A stretch of DNA of 51,751 nucleotides, from assembly GCA_002687015.1 (NCBI GenBank), contig NYZB01000059.1:1-51751 (forward strand), written 5' to 3'. Made by a program: the position numbers and the translations under genes. The notes beneath the pieces were generated by a model. It had not been told where the DNA came from. It saw only the letters and a list, made by a program, of their open reading frames with translations, and did no database searches. The DNA is from Deltaproteobacteria bacterium (GTDB taxonomy: Bacteria; Myxococcota_A; UBA9160; UBA6930). Positions 8,146 to 16,155 of this stretch are shown here, one piece after another; the stretch's first letter is position 1, and every line of letters begins with the position of its first letter.

Positions 8146-10347
8146 CTAGCGGACCTGATCGACGAAGATCGGCGAGGACCAGGCGCGCTCCTGCACCGGC
8201 GCCAGGCAGTCGTCGGAGGGATCGTCCACGGCACAGGGCCGGACGACGGCCGGCCGGCCCTTCTCGTCGAAGCGCGTGCGGAGGTTCGCGCCGTTCAGGG
8301 CGGGCGTGGGCTCCTGCAGGGCGCGGGCGTAGTAGACGGCGTCGCGACCCGAGCCCGGGAAGTCCGGATCCGCGAACTCGACCTCGCAACCGTCGGGGCT
8401 GGCCTCGCAGGGGAAGACCCGCCACGGGTCCTCGATCAACGGCGTGACCTCCTCGTCGGCACGGAGCTGGGGTCTCACGCGCACGACCTCGATCGCTGCG
8501 ATGCGACGGCGCCGGTCCTCCGGGTGGTAGCACTCGCCGAGGCAGAGGTTCGCGATCCGCTCCGCGCCGAGGGCCGAGGCGGCATCCGCAGGGCAGCCGG
8601 GCTTCTGGACGAAGCTCCCGACGGCACGCACGCGAAACCGGGGCGGCTCGCCGAGCTCGCTCTCCGAGCCCATGGGGAGGGGCGCGGCACCGTTCACGAG
8701 ATCGAACCAGAGCAGGATGCGCGGACCGCTGGTGCCGTAGACCTCGCGGCGCTCGAGCGCCTCCCAGATGGCGTCCCGACTGCGCGAGGCCGCGTGGACC
8801 GCGACGAGACCGCCCGGGTAGAAGAAGCTCGCGATGCGCTCGATCTGGAGCTGGGAGCCCAACGAGACCGCCACCTCGACCGGCTGCTGGGGATCGTCGG
8901 GAGAGCCGCGCCGGTCGAGGAGGCTCCGGTAGAACTCGTTGCGCGGCCCGGTCATGTCGGTGCGGCCCCGCTTTGCGCCATCCTGCTTGAAGCCGGTCGC
9001 CGCGCGGCCCGTGTGGTTGTCGCTCGAGGAGATGAACCCGAAGCGGAAGCGGCGCGGCACGCCTTCGGCCTCGGGCCGTGAGAGGCTCATGGCGTACTGC
9101 ACCGTCCCGCGCGGACGCAGGCCGTAGGCGGCCTTGAAGCCCCGCCGGGGCTGGCCGCAATCGAGCCAGTCCTCCGCACCGCTACCGGGAAAGACCTTGT
9201 CGACGGCGACGCCGGCCTCCATCGTGAGCCGCTTTGCGCGCGCCACCCGCCGCTCGCACTCCTGCGGCGAGAGGCCATCGCAACGCTGCCGCATGATCTC
9301 GCCCGCCTGCCAGCAGCAGGGCAGGTAGTCCTCGCTGGGCTCGGGGCAGGTCTTGTGGCCCTGGTCGTCGACCAGGAACTCCCGGAAGGCCCCGTACTGC
9401 TCCGAGTTGCCGTGGCCCGACATGATCTCGACCAGCCGCTGGCGTTTCGGGTCGTGCATCCCGGGTTCGAGCTGCTTGTCCCAGGAGCTGTTCGGCGGCG
9501 TGTAGCTGCCCCAGGCGTTTCCGTGGGGGATGACCAGGGAGTCGAAGCCCCACTCGTCGAGCTTGCGGAAGAGCACATCGGGGGTGGGCGCGCCCTCCAT
9601 GCAGTCGAGGGGGAGATCCCGGGTGTTCGCCCCGGTGTCGCACATGGGCATCGCCAGCATCTGGTCGACCTTCCATCCGAAGTCGGCATAGGCCTTCCAG
9701 TTCGCGGGATCGACCACGCCGGCCGCGCGCATCGCGCCAGCCGCATCGTGCCAGGGGTTGATGTTCTCGACCCCACCGAAGGAGGTGATGGGCCGTGCGG
9801 GGACCTCCTCTTCGCCGAGCCCCCGGAAGATCACGTTCTTGTGGCCGTAGTGGCGCTCGGGGATGCTGCCGATCTGGGTCCACTCGAAGCCGTGGAAGGC
9901 CACGAGGTCGGGATCGGAGCCGGCCCCGGCGACGGCATTGCACTGGCGCACGGCTTCCTTCTCCCGCGCCCAGTGGTCGGGTGTGAGCTCCGAGGCGTGG
10001 TCGGTGATCGAGAAGAAGTCCAGCGCCGCGCAGTGCCGCGCGAAGTCACAGGCATCGGCGGGAGGGGGCGCGCCCTCACCGGCCAGGATGGGCATGGCGG
10101 TGAAGAAGGCGTCCAGCGAGTAGGTGGTGTGCACGTGCAGGTCGCCGAACAGGACGTGCTTGGAACCCGGGGGAGCGGCGGCGCGCTGGGCCTCGCTCCG
10201 AGCCGCGACCCCCTGCGCAGCCCGCGGCGTGGTGGCGATCGCGCCCGGCGGCTGGTCCTCGCCCTGCCTTCCGGCCCAGACGGCGAGCAGGACGCCGGCC
10301 ACGAGAAGGACGACGAGCCCGAGGGCGGCGTAGAGGAGAGCGCGCAT
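8146..10347 (-). CDS. DUF3604 (PHP-like metal-dependent) protein, membrane anchored or exported
   Basis: A 733-residue protein. Residues 4-26 form one hydrophobic segment (signal anchor or signal peptide), followed by a short low-complexity linker. The DUF3604 domain begins at LFGDLHVHTTYSLD and continues with SITDHASELTPDHW, VIPHGNAWGSY and SSDNHTG. These His/Asp clusters resemble the metal centre of PHP phosphoesterases, to which DUF3604 is distantly related. No member has a firmly assigned reaction that I know of. The ATG at 10347 has only a weak ribosome site. It is the first gene of the sulfotransferase-DUF1214 operon. A second DUF3604 gene lies at 34960-36951. Confidence 0.88.
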   Translation of the reverse strand: MRALLYAALGLVVLLVAGVLLAVWAGRQGEDQPPGAIATTPRAAQGVAARSEAQRAAAPPGSKHVLFGDLHVHTTYSLDAFFTAMPILAGEGAPPPADACDFARHCAALDFFSITDHASELTPDHWAREKEAVRQCNAVAGAGSDPDLVAFHGFEWTQIGSIPERHYGHKNVIFRGLGEEEVPARPITSFGGVENINPWHDAAGAMRAAGVVDPANWKAYADFGWKVDQMLAMPMCDTGANTRDLPLDCMEGAPTPDVLFRKLDEWGFDSLVIPHGNAWGSYTPPNSSWDKQLEPGMHDPKRQRLVEIMSGHGNSEQYGAFREFLVDDQGHKTCPEPSEDYLPCCWQAGEIMRQRCDGLSPQECERRVARAKRLTMEAGVAVDKVFPGSGAEDWLDCGQPRRGFKAAYGLRPRGTVQYAMSLSRPEAEGVPRRFRFGFISSSDNHTGRAATGFKQDGAKRGRTDMTGPRNEFYRSLLDRRGSPDDPQQPVEVAVSLGSQLQIERIASFFYPGGLVAVHAASRSRDAIWEALERREVYGTSGPRILLWFDLVNGAAPLPMGSESELGEPPRFRVRAVGSFVQKPGCPADAASALGAERIANLCLGECYHPEDRRRRIAAIEVVRVRPQLRADEEVTPLIEDPWRVFPCEASPDGCEVEFADPDFPGSGRDAVYYARALQEPTPALNGANLRTRFDEKGRPAVVRPCAVDDPSDDCLAPVQERAWSSPIFVDQVR

Positions 10348-10425
10348 GGCCCCATGCGACTGGTTTCGGCCCTCCCTGTCAATGGCCGGGGCGGCGCGGC
10401 AAGCGAACGCCGTTACCCTGCCGCG

Positions 10426-11220
10426 GTGCAGCCGATCAGCGAGCTTCCCCGGGACCTGGCCCGCGCCCTGCGCGGCGTCTGCTTCGACATCGACGACACC
10501 GTCACGACGGACGGAATCCTGGATCCACTCGCCCTCCAGGCGCTGTGCGATCTCCGGGCTTCAGGGCTCCACCTGGTCGCCTCGACCGGCCGGCCCCTGG
10601 GCTGGGCCGAGATCGTGGCGAGAACCTGGCCCGTCGACGCGGCCGTCGGCGAGAATGGAGCCGGCTGGGTCGGTGTGGTCCGGGGAAGACCCGTGCGCGG
10701 CTACTTCGACCCGGCGGACCTGCGAGAGCAGCACCAGGAGCGCTTTGCGGCGCTACGGGACCAGGTCGGGCGCGTGCTCCCGCAGCTCTGCGTCACCGAT
10801 GACGCGTGGGCGCGCCGCTGCGACCTGGCCTTCGACGTGGGCGAGTTCCAGGCGCCCTCGGAGGAAGAGGTCGCGGCGCTGGTGCGCCTGATCGAGGGCG
10901 CCGGCGCGCGTGCCGTCGTCTCCTCGGTCCATGCCCACGCCGCGTTCGGCGAGGCGGACAAGGCCAGCGGCGCGATCCGCGCCGTGCGAGAGCTCCTGGG
11001 CATCGATCTCGCGGCGGAGGCGCCGCGCTGGCTCTTCGTCGGCGACTCGGGCAACGACGCGGCCGCCTTCTCGTGGTTTCCGGTCACCGCCGGAGTCGCG
11101 AACGTGCGGGACTTCCTGGACGCCCTGCCCGACCCGCCCCGCTACGTCGCAGAAGGGCACTCGGGGAGGGGCTTCGCGGAGATCGCGGAGGTGCTGCTCG
11201 AAGCGCGCCGCCAGCCCTAA
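10426..11220 (+). CDS. HAD-IIB family sugar-phosphatase-like hydrolase
   Basis: A 264-residue HAD phosphatase with a C2B-type cap, resembling mannosyl-3-phosphoglycerate, sucrose or phosphoglycolate phosphatases. Motif I is FDIDDTVTTDG (nucleophile and acid Asp), motif II is ASTGRP, the motif III lysine is in DKASGAIRAV, and motif IV is FVGDSGNDAAAF. All catalytic residues are present, so it should hydrolyse a phosphomonoester through an aspartyl-phosphate with Mg2+. The GTG start at 10426 is the best available because the homologous region begins just after it, but no clear ribosome site is seen. It is divergent from the DUF3604 gene. The substrate is unknown. Confidence 0.8.
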   Translation: MQPISELPRDLARALRGVCFDIDDTVTTDGILDPLALQALCDLRASGLHLVASTGRPLGWAEIVARTWPVDAAVGENGAGWVGVVRGRPVRGYFDPADLREQHQERFAALRDQVGRVLPQLCVTDDAWARRCDLAFDVGEFQAPSEEEVAALVRLIEGAGARAVVSSVHAHAAFGEADKASGAIRAVRELLGIDLAAEAPRWLFVGDSGNDAAAFSWFPVTAGVANVRDFLDALPDPPRYVAEGHSGRGFAEIAEVLLEARRQP

Positions 11221-11280
11221 AGACCGCCGGGCGTTCTTCCGATCCGGATAGGGGCCAAAGGCCCACCGCGGAGGTCCCCC

Positions 11281-11598
11281 ATGAAGCTCCGATGGCTCGC
11301 CCTTGCTCTCGGGCTCGTGCTCCTGGCCCTGCCCGTCACGGCCGGCGCCAAGGCCACCCAGGAAACCCCCGGCCGGCGCCTGGCCCAGGCCATGCGCGGC
11401 GAGGAGGCCGCCGCCCAGTGCTCGGCCTGCCTGTCCGACTGCGGTCGCCGCTACGGCGATATCTGCCTGTCCCTCTGCTACTCGCACCCCTGCTGGGTGC
11501 TGTGCAACCGCAAGCGCGCCGAGTGCAGCGGTGAGTGCCGCGAGACCCTGGCCTGCCGCTCCCGTCGGCGTGGCTCCTGCGAGGATCCCTCCCTCTGA
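11281..11598 (+). CDS. Small secreted cysteine-rich protein
   Basis: A 105-residue ORF with GGAGGT six bases before the ATG. Residues 1-23 are a clear signal peptide (MKLR, Leu-rich core, TAGAKA). The mature part of about 80 residues has 11 cysteines within 56 residues, several as CxxC or CxxxC pairs, and is rich in Arg. This points to a disulfide-stabilised or metal-binding extracytoplasmic peptide. I do not recognise a family. The gene lies 60 bp after the HAD phosphatase and its stop nearly abuts the convergent serine hydrolase. The odd cysteine number suggests a free thiol or a partner. Confidence 0.7.
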   Translation: MKLRWLALALGLVLLALPVTAGAKATQETPGRRLAQAMRGEEAAAQCSACLSDCGRRYGDICLSLCYSHPCWVLCNRKRAECSGECRETLACRSRRRGSCEDPSL

Positions 11599-11602
11599 AG
11601 CG

Positions 11603-12742
11603 TCAGGCGGCGAGGGCCTTGTAGGCCGAGAGCACGATGCTCCCGCCGCGGACGTCTCCCAGCAGATCCGCGTCCATGCGATTCATGACGTAGGCGACCG
11701 ACATGCGCGCGTCGAGATCGGTCACGGCGATCGAGCCGCCCCAGCCGCCCCAGAAGAAGGAGCGCTCATTGGGGCTGAGCGGGAAGGTCGCCGGATCGAT
11801 CAGGCCGAAGCCCATCCCGTAGCGCATCGGCACGCCCATGACCTTGTCCTTCCCCGCAGCCTGCTCGTCGAGGATGCGGTGCACCGTGGCCTCGGACATC
11901 AGGCGCACGCCGTCCACCTCGCCTCCGCAGGCCAACGCCGAGTGGACCCGTGCCACCGAGCGGGCGTTGCCGATGCCGCCGGCCGCGGGGATCTCGGCAC
12001 GGCGCCACTCCGCGGTGCGAGGCTCGAAGCCCGTGATCGGACAGCTGTTCATCGTGCGCGCGGCGATCGGATCGGGCTCCCCCGTGGGCGCATTCGGCGG
12101 TGCTCCGGGCGGCACCAGCTCGCCGACCCGCGCGTCGTGACGCGGGTCGAGGCCGATGTGGAAGTCTGCACCCAGGGGCCCGGCGACCTCTTCGCGGAAG
12201 AAGGTCCCGATGCTCTTGCCGGTCACCTGACGCACGATCTCGCCCTGCAGGAATCCCTGGGTAACGGCGTGGTATCCGGAGCCCTCTCCCGGCGTCCACC
12301 AGGGCGCCTGGGCGGCCAGGCCCCGGACGATGGCGTCCCAGTCGTAGAGCTGGGTCGGGCTGGTGAGCGGCGGATCGAAGCCCGAGAGGCCCGCGCTGTG
12401 GCTCATCACGTGCCGGACCAGCACGCCCTCCTTGCCGTTCTGTGCGAACTCGGGCCAGACCTCGGCGACGGGTGCGTCGAGATCGACCTGGCCCCGGTCG
12501 GCCAGGACGAGGACGCTGATCGCCGCCATGGTCTTGGTGGTGGAGTACACGTTGACGATCGTGTCCTCTTGCCAGGGCGCCCCACCCTGAACGGCGTCGC
12601 CCGCCCAGAGGTCGACGACCGGAACGCCGTCGACCGTGACGGCCGCGCAGGCGCCGACTTCGACGCCCCTCTCGAAGTTGGAGAGAAACGCATCGCGCAC
12701 CGGCTCGAACCGGGCGTCGCAGAATCCGTGCACTTCCGTCAA
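11603..12742 (-). CDS. Serine hydrolase, class C beta-lactamase / EstB type
   Basis: A 379-residue penicillin-binding-protein-like hydrolase. The SxxK motif is STTK with Ser67 and Lys70, and the second tyrosine motif appears as GYHAVTQG. The variant YHA in place of YxN is usual for EstB-like esterases. A C-terminal FFWGGWGGS segment replaces KTG. No signal peptide is seen, so a cytoplasmic esterase is more likely than a beta-lactamase. The TTG start at 12742 overlaps the glutathione peroxidase stop as TTGA, with GGGAGA upstream. An alternative GTG eight bases further in exists. Translation is therefore probably coupled to that of the selenoprotein. The substrate is unknown. Confidence 0.85.
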   Translation of the reverse strand: MTEVHGFCDARFEPVRDAFLSNFERGVEVGACAAVTVDGVPVVDLWAGDAVQGGAPWQEDTIVNVYSTTKTMAAISVLVLADRGQVDLDAPVAEVWPEFAQNGKEGVLVRHVMSHSAGLSGFDPPLTSPTQLYDWDAIVRGLAAQAPWWTPGEGSGYHAVTQGFLQGEIVRQVTGKSIGTFFREEVAGPLGADFHIGLDPRHDARVGELVPPGAPPNAPTGEPDPIAARTMNSCPITGFEPRTAEWRRAEIPAAGGIGNARSVARVHSALACGGEVDGVRLMSEATVHRILDEQAAGKDKVMGVPMRYGMGFGLIDPATFPLSPNERSFFWGGWGGSIAVTDLDARMSVAYVMNRMDADLLGDVRGGSIVLSAYKALAA

Positions 12743-13218
12743 AGGTGGTCTCCCAGGGCCTGGCCGATCTCCTCGGGCGTGGTCGCCGGGCCGTAGCGGG
12801 CCAGGACCCGACCATCGCGGCCGACCAGGAACTTGGTGAAGTTCCAGGCGATGTCTTCGTTGCCCTCTTCGTCGGGGTTGCCCGCCTTGAGGAACGCGTA
12901 CACGCCGGCGGCGGCGTCCCCGTTGACCTCGATCTTCGCGAACATCGGGAAGCTGGCACCGTACTCCTGCTGGGCGAAGGCCAGGATCTCCTCGTTCGTG
13001 CCCGGCTCCTGGGCGCCAAACTGGTTGCACGGGAAGCCCAGCACCTGGAATCCCTTCGACTCGTTCTCTTCGTGGAGGGCACGCAGACCTGCGTACTGGC
13101 CGGTGAGGCCTCAACGGCTGGCGAGATTGACGACGAGGCAAACCTGCCCTTCGTAGCTGGACAGGGCGACGGACTCGCCCGTGATCGAATCCACCTCGAA
13201 ATCGTGGAAGCTCGGCAT
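12739..13218 (-). CDS. Selenocysteine-containing glutathione peroxidase (TGA 13113-13111 read as Sec36)
   Basis: Read through one in-frame TGA, the gene gives a full-length 159-residue glutathione peroxidase. The segment before TGA is LVVNLASR and after it GLTGQYAGLRALHEE, so the TGA falls exactly where the family has its catalytic Cys or Sec. The other tetrad residues are present: Gln66 in FPCNQFG, and Trp125-Asn126 in WNFTKF. The ATG at 13218 has AGGAGGG upstream. A SECIS-like hairpin with a GGUC loop follows the TGA. The enzyme would reduce peroxides with thiols or thioredoxin in the cytoplasm. Standard calling would split it into a 35-residue orphan and a 101-residue fragment. A chance nonsense mutation at precisely this codon with an intact SECIS is unlikely. 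The serine hydrolase gene overlaps its stop. Confidence 0.9.
13081..13094 (-). promoter_or_regulatory. Bacterial SECIS element of the glutathione peroxidase gene
   Basis: In the mRNA, ACGCA-GGUC-UGCGU forms a perfect 5-bp stem with a GGUC loop, positioned 17-30 nt after the UGA. The core GCAGGUCUGC is the same as the apical stem-loop of the E. coli fdhF SECIS that SelB binds, but placed one codon further from the UGA. It is coding sequence, as bacterial SECIS elements are. Confidence 0.85.
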
Positions 13219-13293
13219 GGGATCCCTCCTGTGGAAGAGCGGGCAGGATACCGGCGCAAGCCGATCTTCGGCCAGTGTGGCTACCCTTTTCCC

Positions 13294-15456
13294 ATGATCG
13301 ACGGTACCGGGCGGCGACTCCGGTGGATCGGGCTCCCGGCGCTGCTGCTCTCCCTCGGTGCCATCACCCACGCGGAGCCGGCTCCCGACCCCGTCGTCGC
13401 CGAGACGCGCCTGCGGGGAGGCACCCGCGCCGGAGCCGTGTTCTTCCTGCCCGCCCCTGGAGAGGCCGGCGCGGTCGCGGTCGGGGCAGCCCACTCCTTC
13501 GACCGGACGCGGCTGGCGGAGTCGGTCGAGATCGGCTTCCACCTGCCGGAGCGAGATCTGCCCGTGGCGCGCTCGAGCCGCTACTGGGCGCGGCCGGGGA
13601 AGGCGTATCACGCACCGGGTGGAACGATGCGCGAGGACCACATCGTCTTCGCCCTCGAGGAGGCACCACGGGAGATCCAGGTCCTGCAACCGGCCGCAGA
13701 GCTTCCTGCCGTGGGGGCTCGGGTCGAGATCGTCGGGCTCGGGGGGGCAAGCGCGGCGAGGCCCGGCGGGCCGCGCCCGGTCACGCCCCGCCGGCTTGTG
13801 GGCACCGTGGTGCGCAGTGCGCCGGCCCGCATCGAAGTCGATCTGGCCTCCGTCACCGATCTGCGCGGCTGGGGTGGTGCTCCGGTCGTCGACACCGCGA
13901 CCGGAAGGGTGGTCGGGTTGCTCCAGGCGGCCTGGCCCGCCGAGGGTGGGCTGCGCACGGGCGTCGGCCCGATCGGGGGTGTGGTCGCCGCCATCGCGAC
14001 GCCCCTCGACGGCGGGGTCGGTCGGCTCTTTGCCAGCCTGGCTCCGCGCGCGAGCGCCGCCAACAGCCCCGGCGCCAGGCGCCGCGCCACCACGGGCTCG
14101 CCCCATGGCGAGCGCACTCCGGAGCGCACCGAGGCCATGGTCCTGGCTGCGACGCGACGCGCCGAGCGGGATCGGCGGGCACTGGGCCCGGTCTCCCTGC
14201 GCGTCGCCATCGACCATCCGGCCGCGGGTGCCACCGTGGGCGAGGCCGGCCATGCGTTCCTGGCGGGCCACGCCGTGGCGCTGCGGGGCAACGGGAACGA
14301 CTTCGACCTGGTGATCGTCGTCGACACCTCGGGCTCCACCCTGGCCCCGACGGGTGTCGACGTGGATGGCGACGGGAGGATTGGCGAGCCGCGCGAGGAT
14401 GGGGCGAGCTCGGACCCCGGTGACTCGATCCTGGCCTCGGAGGTCGCCGCGGCGGCCCGGGTCATGGCGGGTCTCGATCCGGGGCGCACGCGCGTCGCCA
14501 TCGTGAGCTTCTCCGGGCAGGCCACCCTCTCCTTCCCTGGCGCCCGCGCTCCCGCCAACATCAAGCGCGCGGCCATCACGGTGGAGCCACTGACCTCGGA
14601 CTACCAGCGCATTCGTCGCGGCCTCGGCTTGCTGCAGGAACGGGGCGGCTTCGGGCTCACCCACATGGCGGCGGGGATCGACCTCGCCATGCTAGAGCTC
14701 CTGGGCCTACCGGGCGCGCTCTCGGCTCCGGCGCCCGACAGCCGCAAGATCGTGCTGTTCTTCACCGACGGTCAGCCGACGCTTCCGGTGCTCGGATCGG
14801 AGGCGGAGAACGTCCGCGCGGTGCTGGGCTCGGCCTCCCGCGCGCGCCGGGCCGGCATCCGCATCCACAGCTTTGCCATCGGGCCCGAGGCGCTTGCGGG
14901 CCCGGTCTCGACGGTCGAGATGGCAGCCGTCACCGGGGGGCTCTTCACGCCGGTGCGCCCCCCCGGCGAGCTGGTGCGCTTCGTCGAGACCGTGAGCTTT
15001 GCGGCGATTCGGGAGGTGGAGCTGCACAACCTCACCACCGGCCGGGCCGCCCATCAGGTTCGCGTGCACGCGGACGGCTCCTGGGACGGGCTGGTGCCGC
15101 TCGTCCCCGGTGAGAACTGGATCGAGGTGACGGCTCGATCGGAGCTCGGAAGCGAGGCCCGCGAGCGCATCCGCCTGGAGCACGTCCCCGAGGCCGGGGG
15201 CCCGGCCATCCCGGCTGAGCTGGTCTCCAAGCGAGGGGAGCTCCTGCGAGGGCGGCTCGCAGCCCTCGAGAGCGAGCGGGTCGAAGCGATGCGGCGCGAG
15301 CTGACGATCGAGATCGACCGGGAGCGCGCGGCCGCCCGGAAGCGGGCGGCGGAGCAGCTGAAGGTCCTGGAGATCGAGGTCGATCGGGACGCGATCGACC
15401 CGGCGGCGCCCCCCTGGAACGGCCCGGGCGACCATTTTCCTGATGATAATCAATGA
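13294..15456 (+). CDS. Exported trypsin-like pseudo-protease fused to a vWA domain
   Basis: A 720-residue protein. Residues 1-28 are a signal peptide ending near THAEP. Residues about 40-230 look like a peptidase S1 fold: GAAHSFD supplies His67, REDHIVFAL supplies Asp115, and the serine motif is GWGGAPVVD at residues 192-200. In that motif the expected Ser (position 194) is Gly, so proteolysis should be lost. A vWA domain follows with MIDAS DTSGS at 344-348, then a Thr-containing GGFGLTHMA segment and FFTDGQP. A beta-rich linker and an Arg/Glu-rich coiled coil (about 630-700) end the chain. The ATG at 13294 lacks a clear ribosome site. It is probably a surface or periplasmic binding protein. 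It is divergent from the selenoprotein GPx. Confidence 0.75.
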   Translation: MIDGTGRRLRWIGLPALLLSLGAITHAEPAPDPVVAETRLRGGTRAGAVFFLPAPGEAGAVAVGAAHSFDRTRLAESVEIGFHLPERDLPVARSSRYWARPGKAYHAPGGTMREDHIVFALEEAPREIQVLQPAAELPAVGARVEIVGLGGASAARPGGPRPVTPRRLVGTVVRSAPARIEVDLASVTDLRGWGGAPVVDTATGRVVGLLQAAWPAEGGLRTGVGPIGGVVAAIATPLDGGVGRLFASLAPRASAANSPGARRRATTGSPHGERTPERTEAMVLAATRRAERDRRALGPVSLRVAIDHPAAGATVGEAGHAFLAGHAVALRGNGNDFDLVIVVDTSGSTLAPTGVDVDGDGRIGEPREDGASSDPGDSILASEVAAAARVMAGLDPGRTRVAIVSFSGQATLSFPGARAPANIKRAAITVEPLTSDYQRIRRGLGLLQERGGFGLTHMAAGIDLAMLELLGLPGALSAPAPDSRKIVLFFTDGQPTLPVLGSEAENVRAVLGSASRARRAGIRIHSFAIGPEALAGPVSTVEMAAVTGGLFTPVRPPGELVRFVETVSFAAIREVELHNLTTGRAAHQVRVHADGSWDGLVPLVPGENWIEVTARSELGSEARERIRLEHVPEAGGPAIPAELVSKRGELLRGRLAALESERVEAMRRELTIEIDRERAAARKRAAEQLKVLEIEVDRDAIDPAAPPWNGPGDHFPDDNQ

Positions 15457-15543
15457 CTTGAAGGATCCCGATTTGCCCTGAACCCCCTGGCTCCCCGGTG
15501 CGACCTACGGGCCGATGGCCCGGATGGCCGAGGGAGAAGGGAC

Positions 15544-16134
15544 ATGATCAGGCAGCCGACGACGACACGACGGAACCTCCGGGTCCTCGCATCGGGACTG
15601 CTGCTGGCCCTGTTTCTGGGCGCGCCGGCCCTGGCCGGCGAAGGCCCGCTGCCGAGCTGCCACGACGCCGAGCGCTTCGCCGACGAGAGCTGCCGGGGCC
15701 GCAAGACCCGACCCGAGAGCATCGAGGAGTTCCTGGCCCGCCCCTCCACCTCGGAGTGGGAAGCCCAGCTGGAGCTCGGTTGGGGCGGCTCGGACGGCTC
15801 GACGGCCGTCGCCGACGTGATCGCCGATGTGCGCATCGGCCGCACCAGCCGCGAGCACGGCGACATCGACCTGCCGGCCATCCGCCACGACTGGTACTAC
15901 GAGCTCGGCCGCACCTACGACCTCGGCTGGCGCTTCCGGCGCGCCGCAGATCAGTCCTACCGCGACATGTGCCTGAAGCGCCTCGACGGCGTCGCAGGCC
16001 TGCGCGGTGCCGCGGCCCGCCTGAACGTGCAGCTGCGCTACGCCGCGGTGCGAATGACCGGCTTCGGAGCCTGGCTCGCGCACCCCGGACCCGCCACCGA
16101 GGCGAGGGACGCGGCCCAGGTGGCCGCCCGCTAG
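15544..16134 (+). CDS. Secreted protein of unknown function
   Basis: A 196-residue ORF with GGGAGAAGGGAC before its ATG. Residues 1-31 are a signal peptide (basic start, Leu-rich core, APALAGE). The mature protein has three cysteines near SCHDAERFADESC and DMCLKRL, a Gly/Ser-rich LGWGGSDGS stretch, and a largely helical second half with aromatic residues (HDWYYELGRTYDLGWRFRR). I recognise no family. It follows the pseudo-protease/vWA gene by 87 bp in the same direction, so the two exported proteins may be made together. Confidence 0.65.
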   Translation: MIRQPTTTRRNLRVLASGLLLALFLGAPALAGEGPLPSCHDAERFADESCRGRKTRPESIEEFLARPSTSEWEAQLELGWGGSDGSTAVADVIADVRIGRTSREHGDIDLPAIRHDWYYELGRTYDLGWRFRRAADQSYRDMCLKRLDGVAGLRGAAARLNVQLRYAAVRMTGFGAWLAHPGPATEARDAAQVAAR

Positions 16135-16155
16135 AGAGAGCTCCTTCCGCGGACC

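Noticed and set aside
13111-13113. Possibility that TGA is reassigned genome-wide, as in some candidate phyla
   Set aside because: Many other genes in the window end properly at TGA, for example DUF47, rhodanese and MaoC. Only the two redox positions are read through.
13111-13113. Possibility that the GPx gene is simply a pseudogene with a nonsense mutation
   Set aside because: The TGA falls exactly at the catalytic residue, a SECIS-like hairpin follows it, and the frame is intact on both sides. The second case at 46355 strengthens this.
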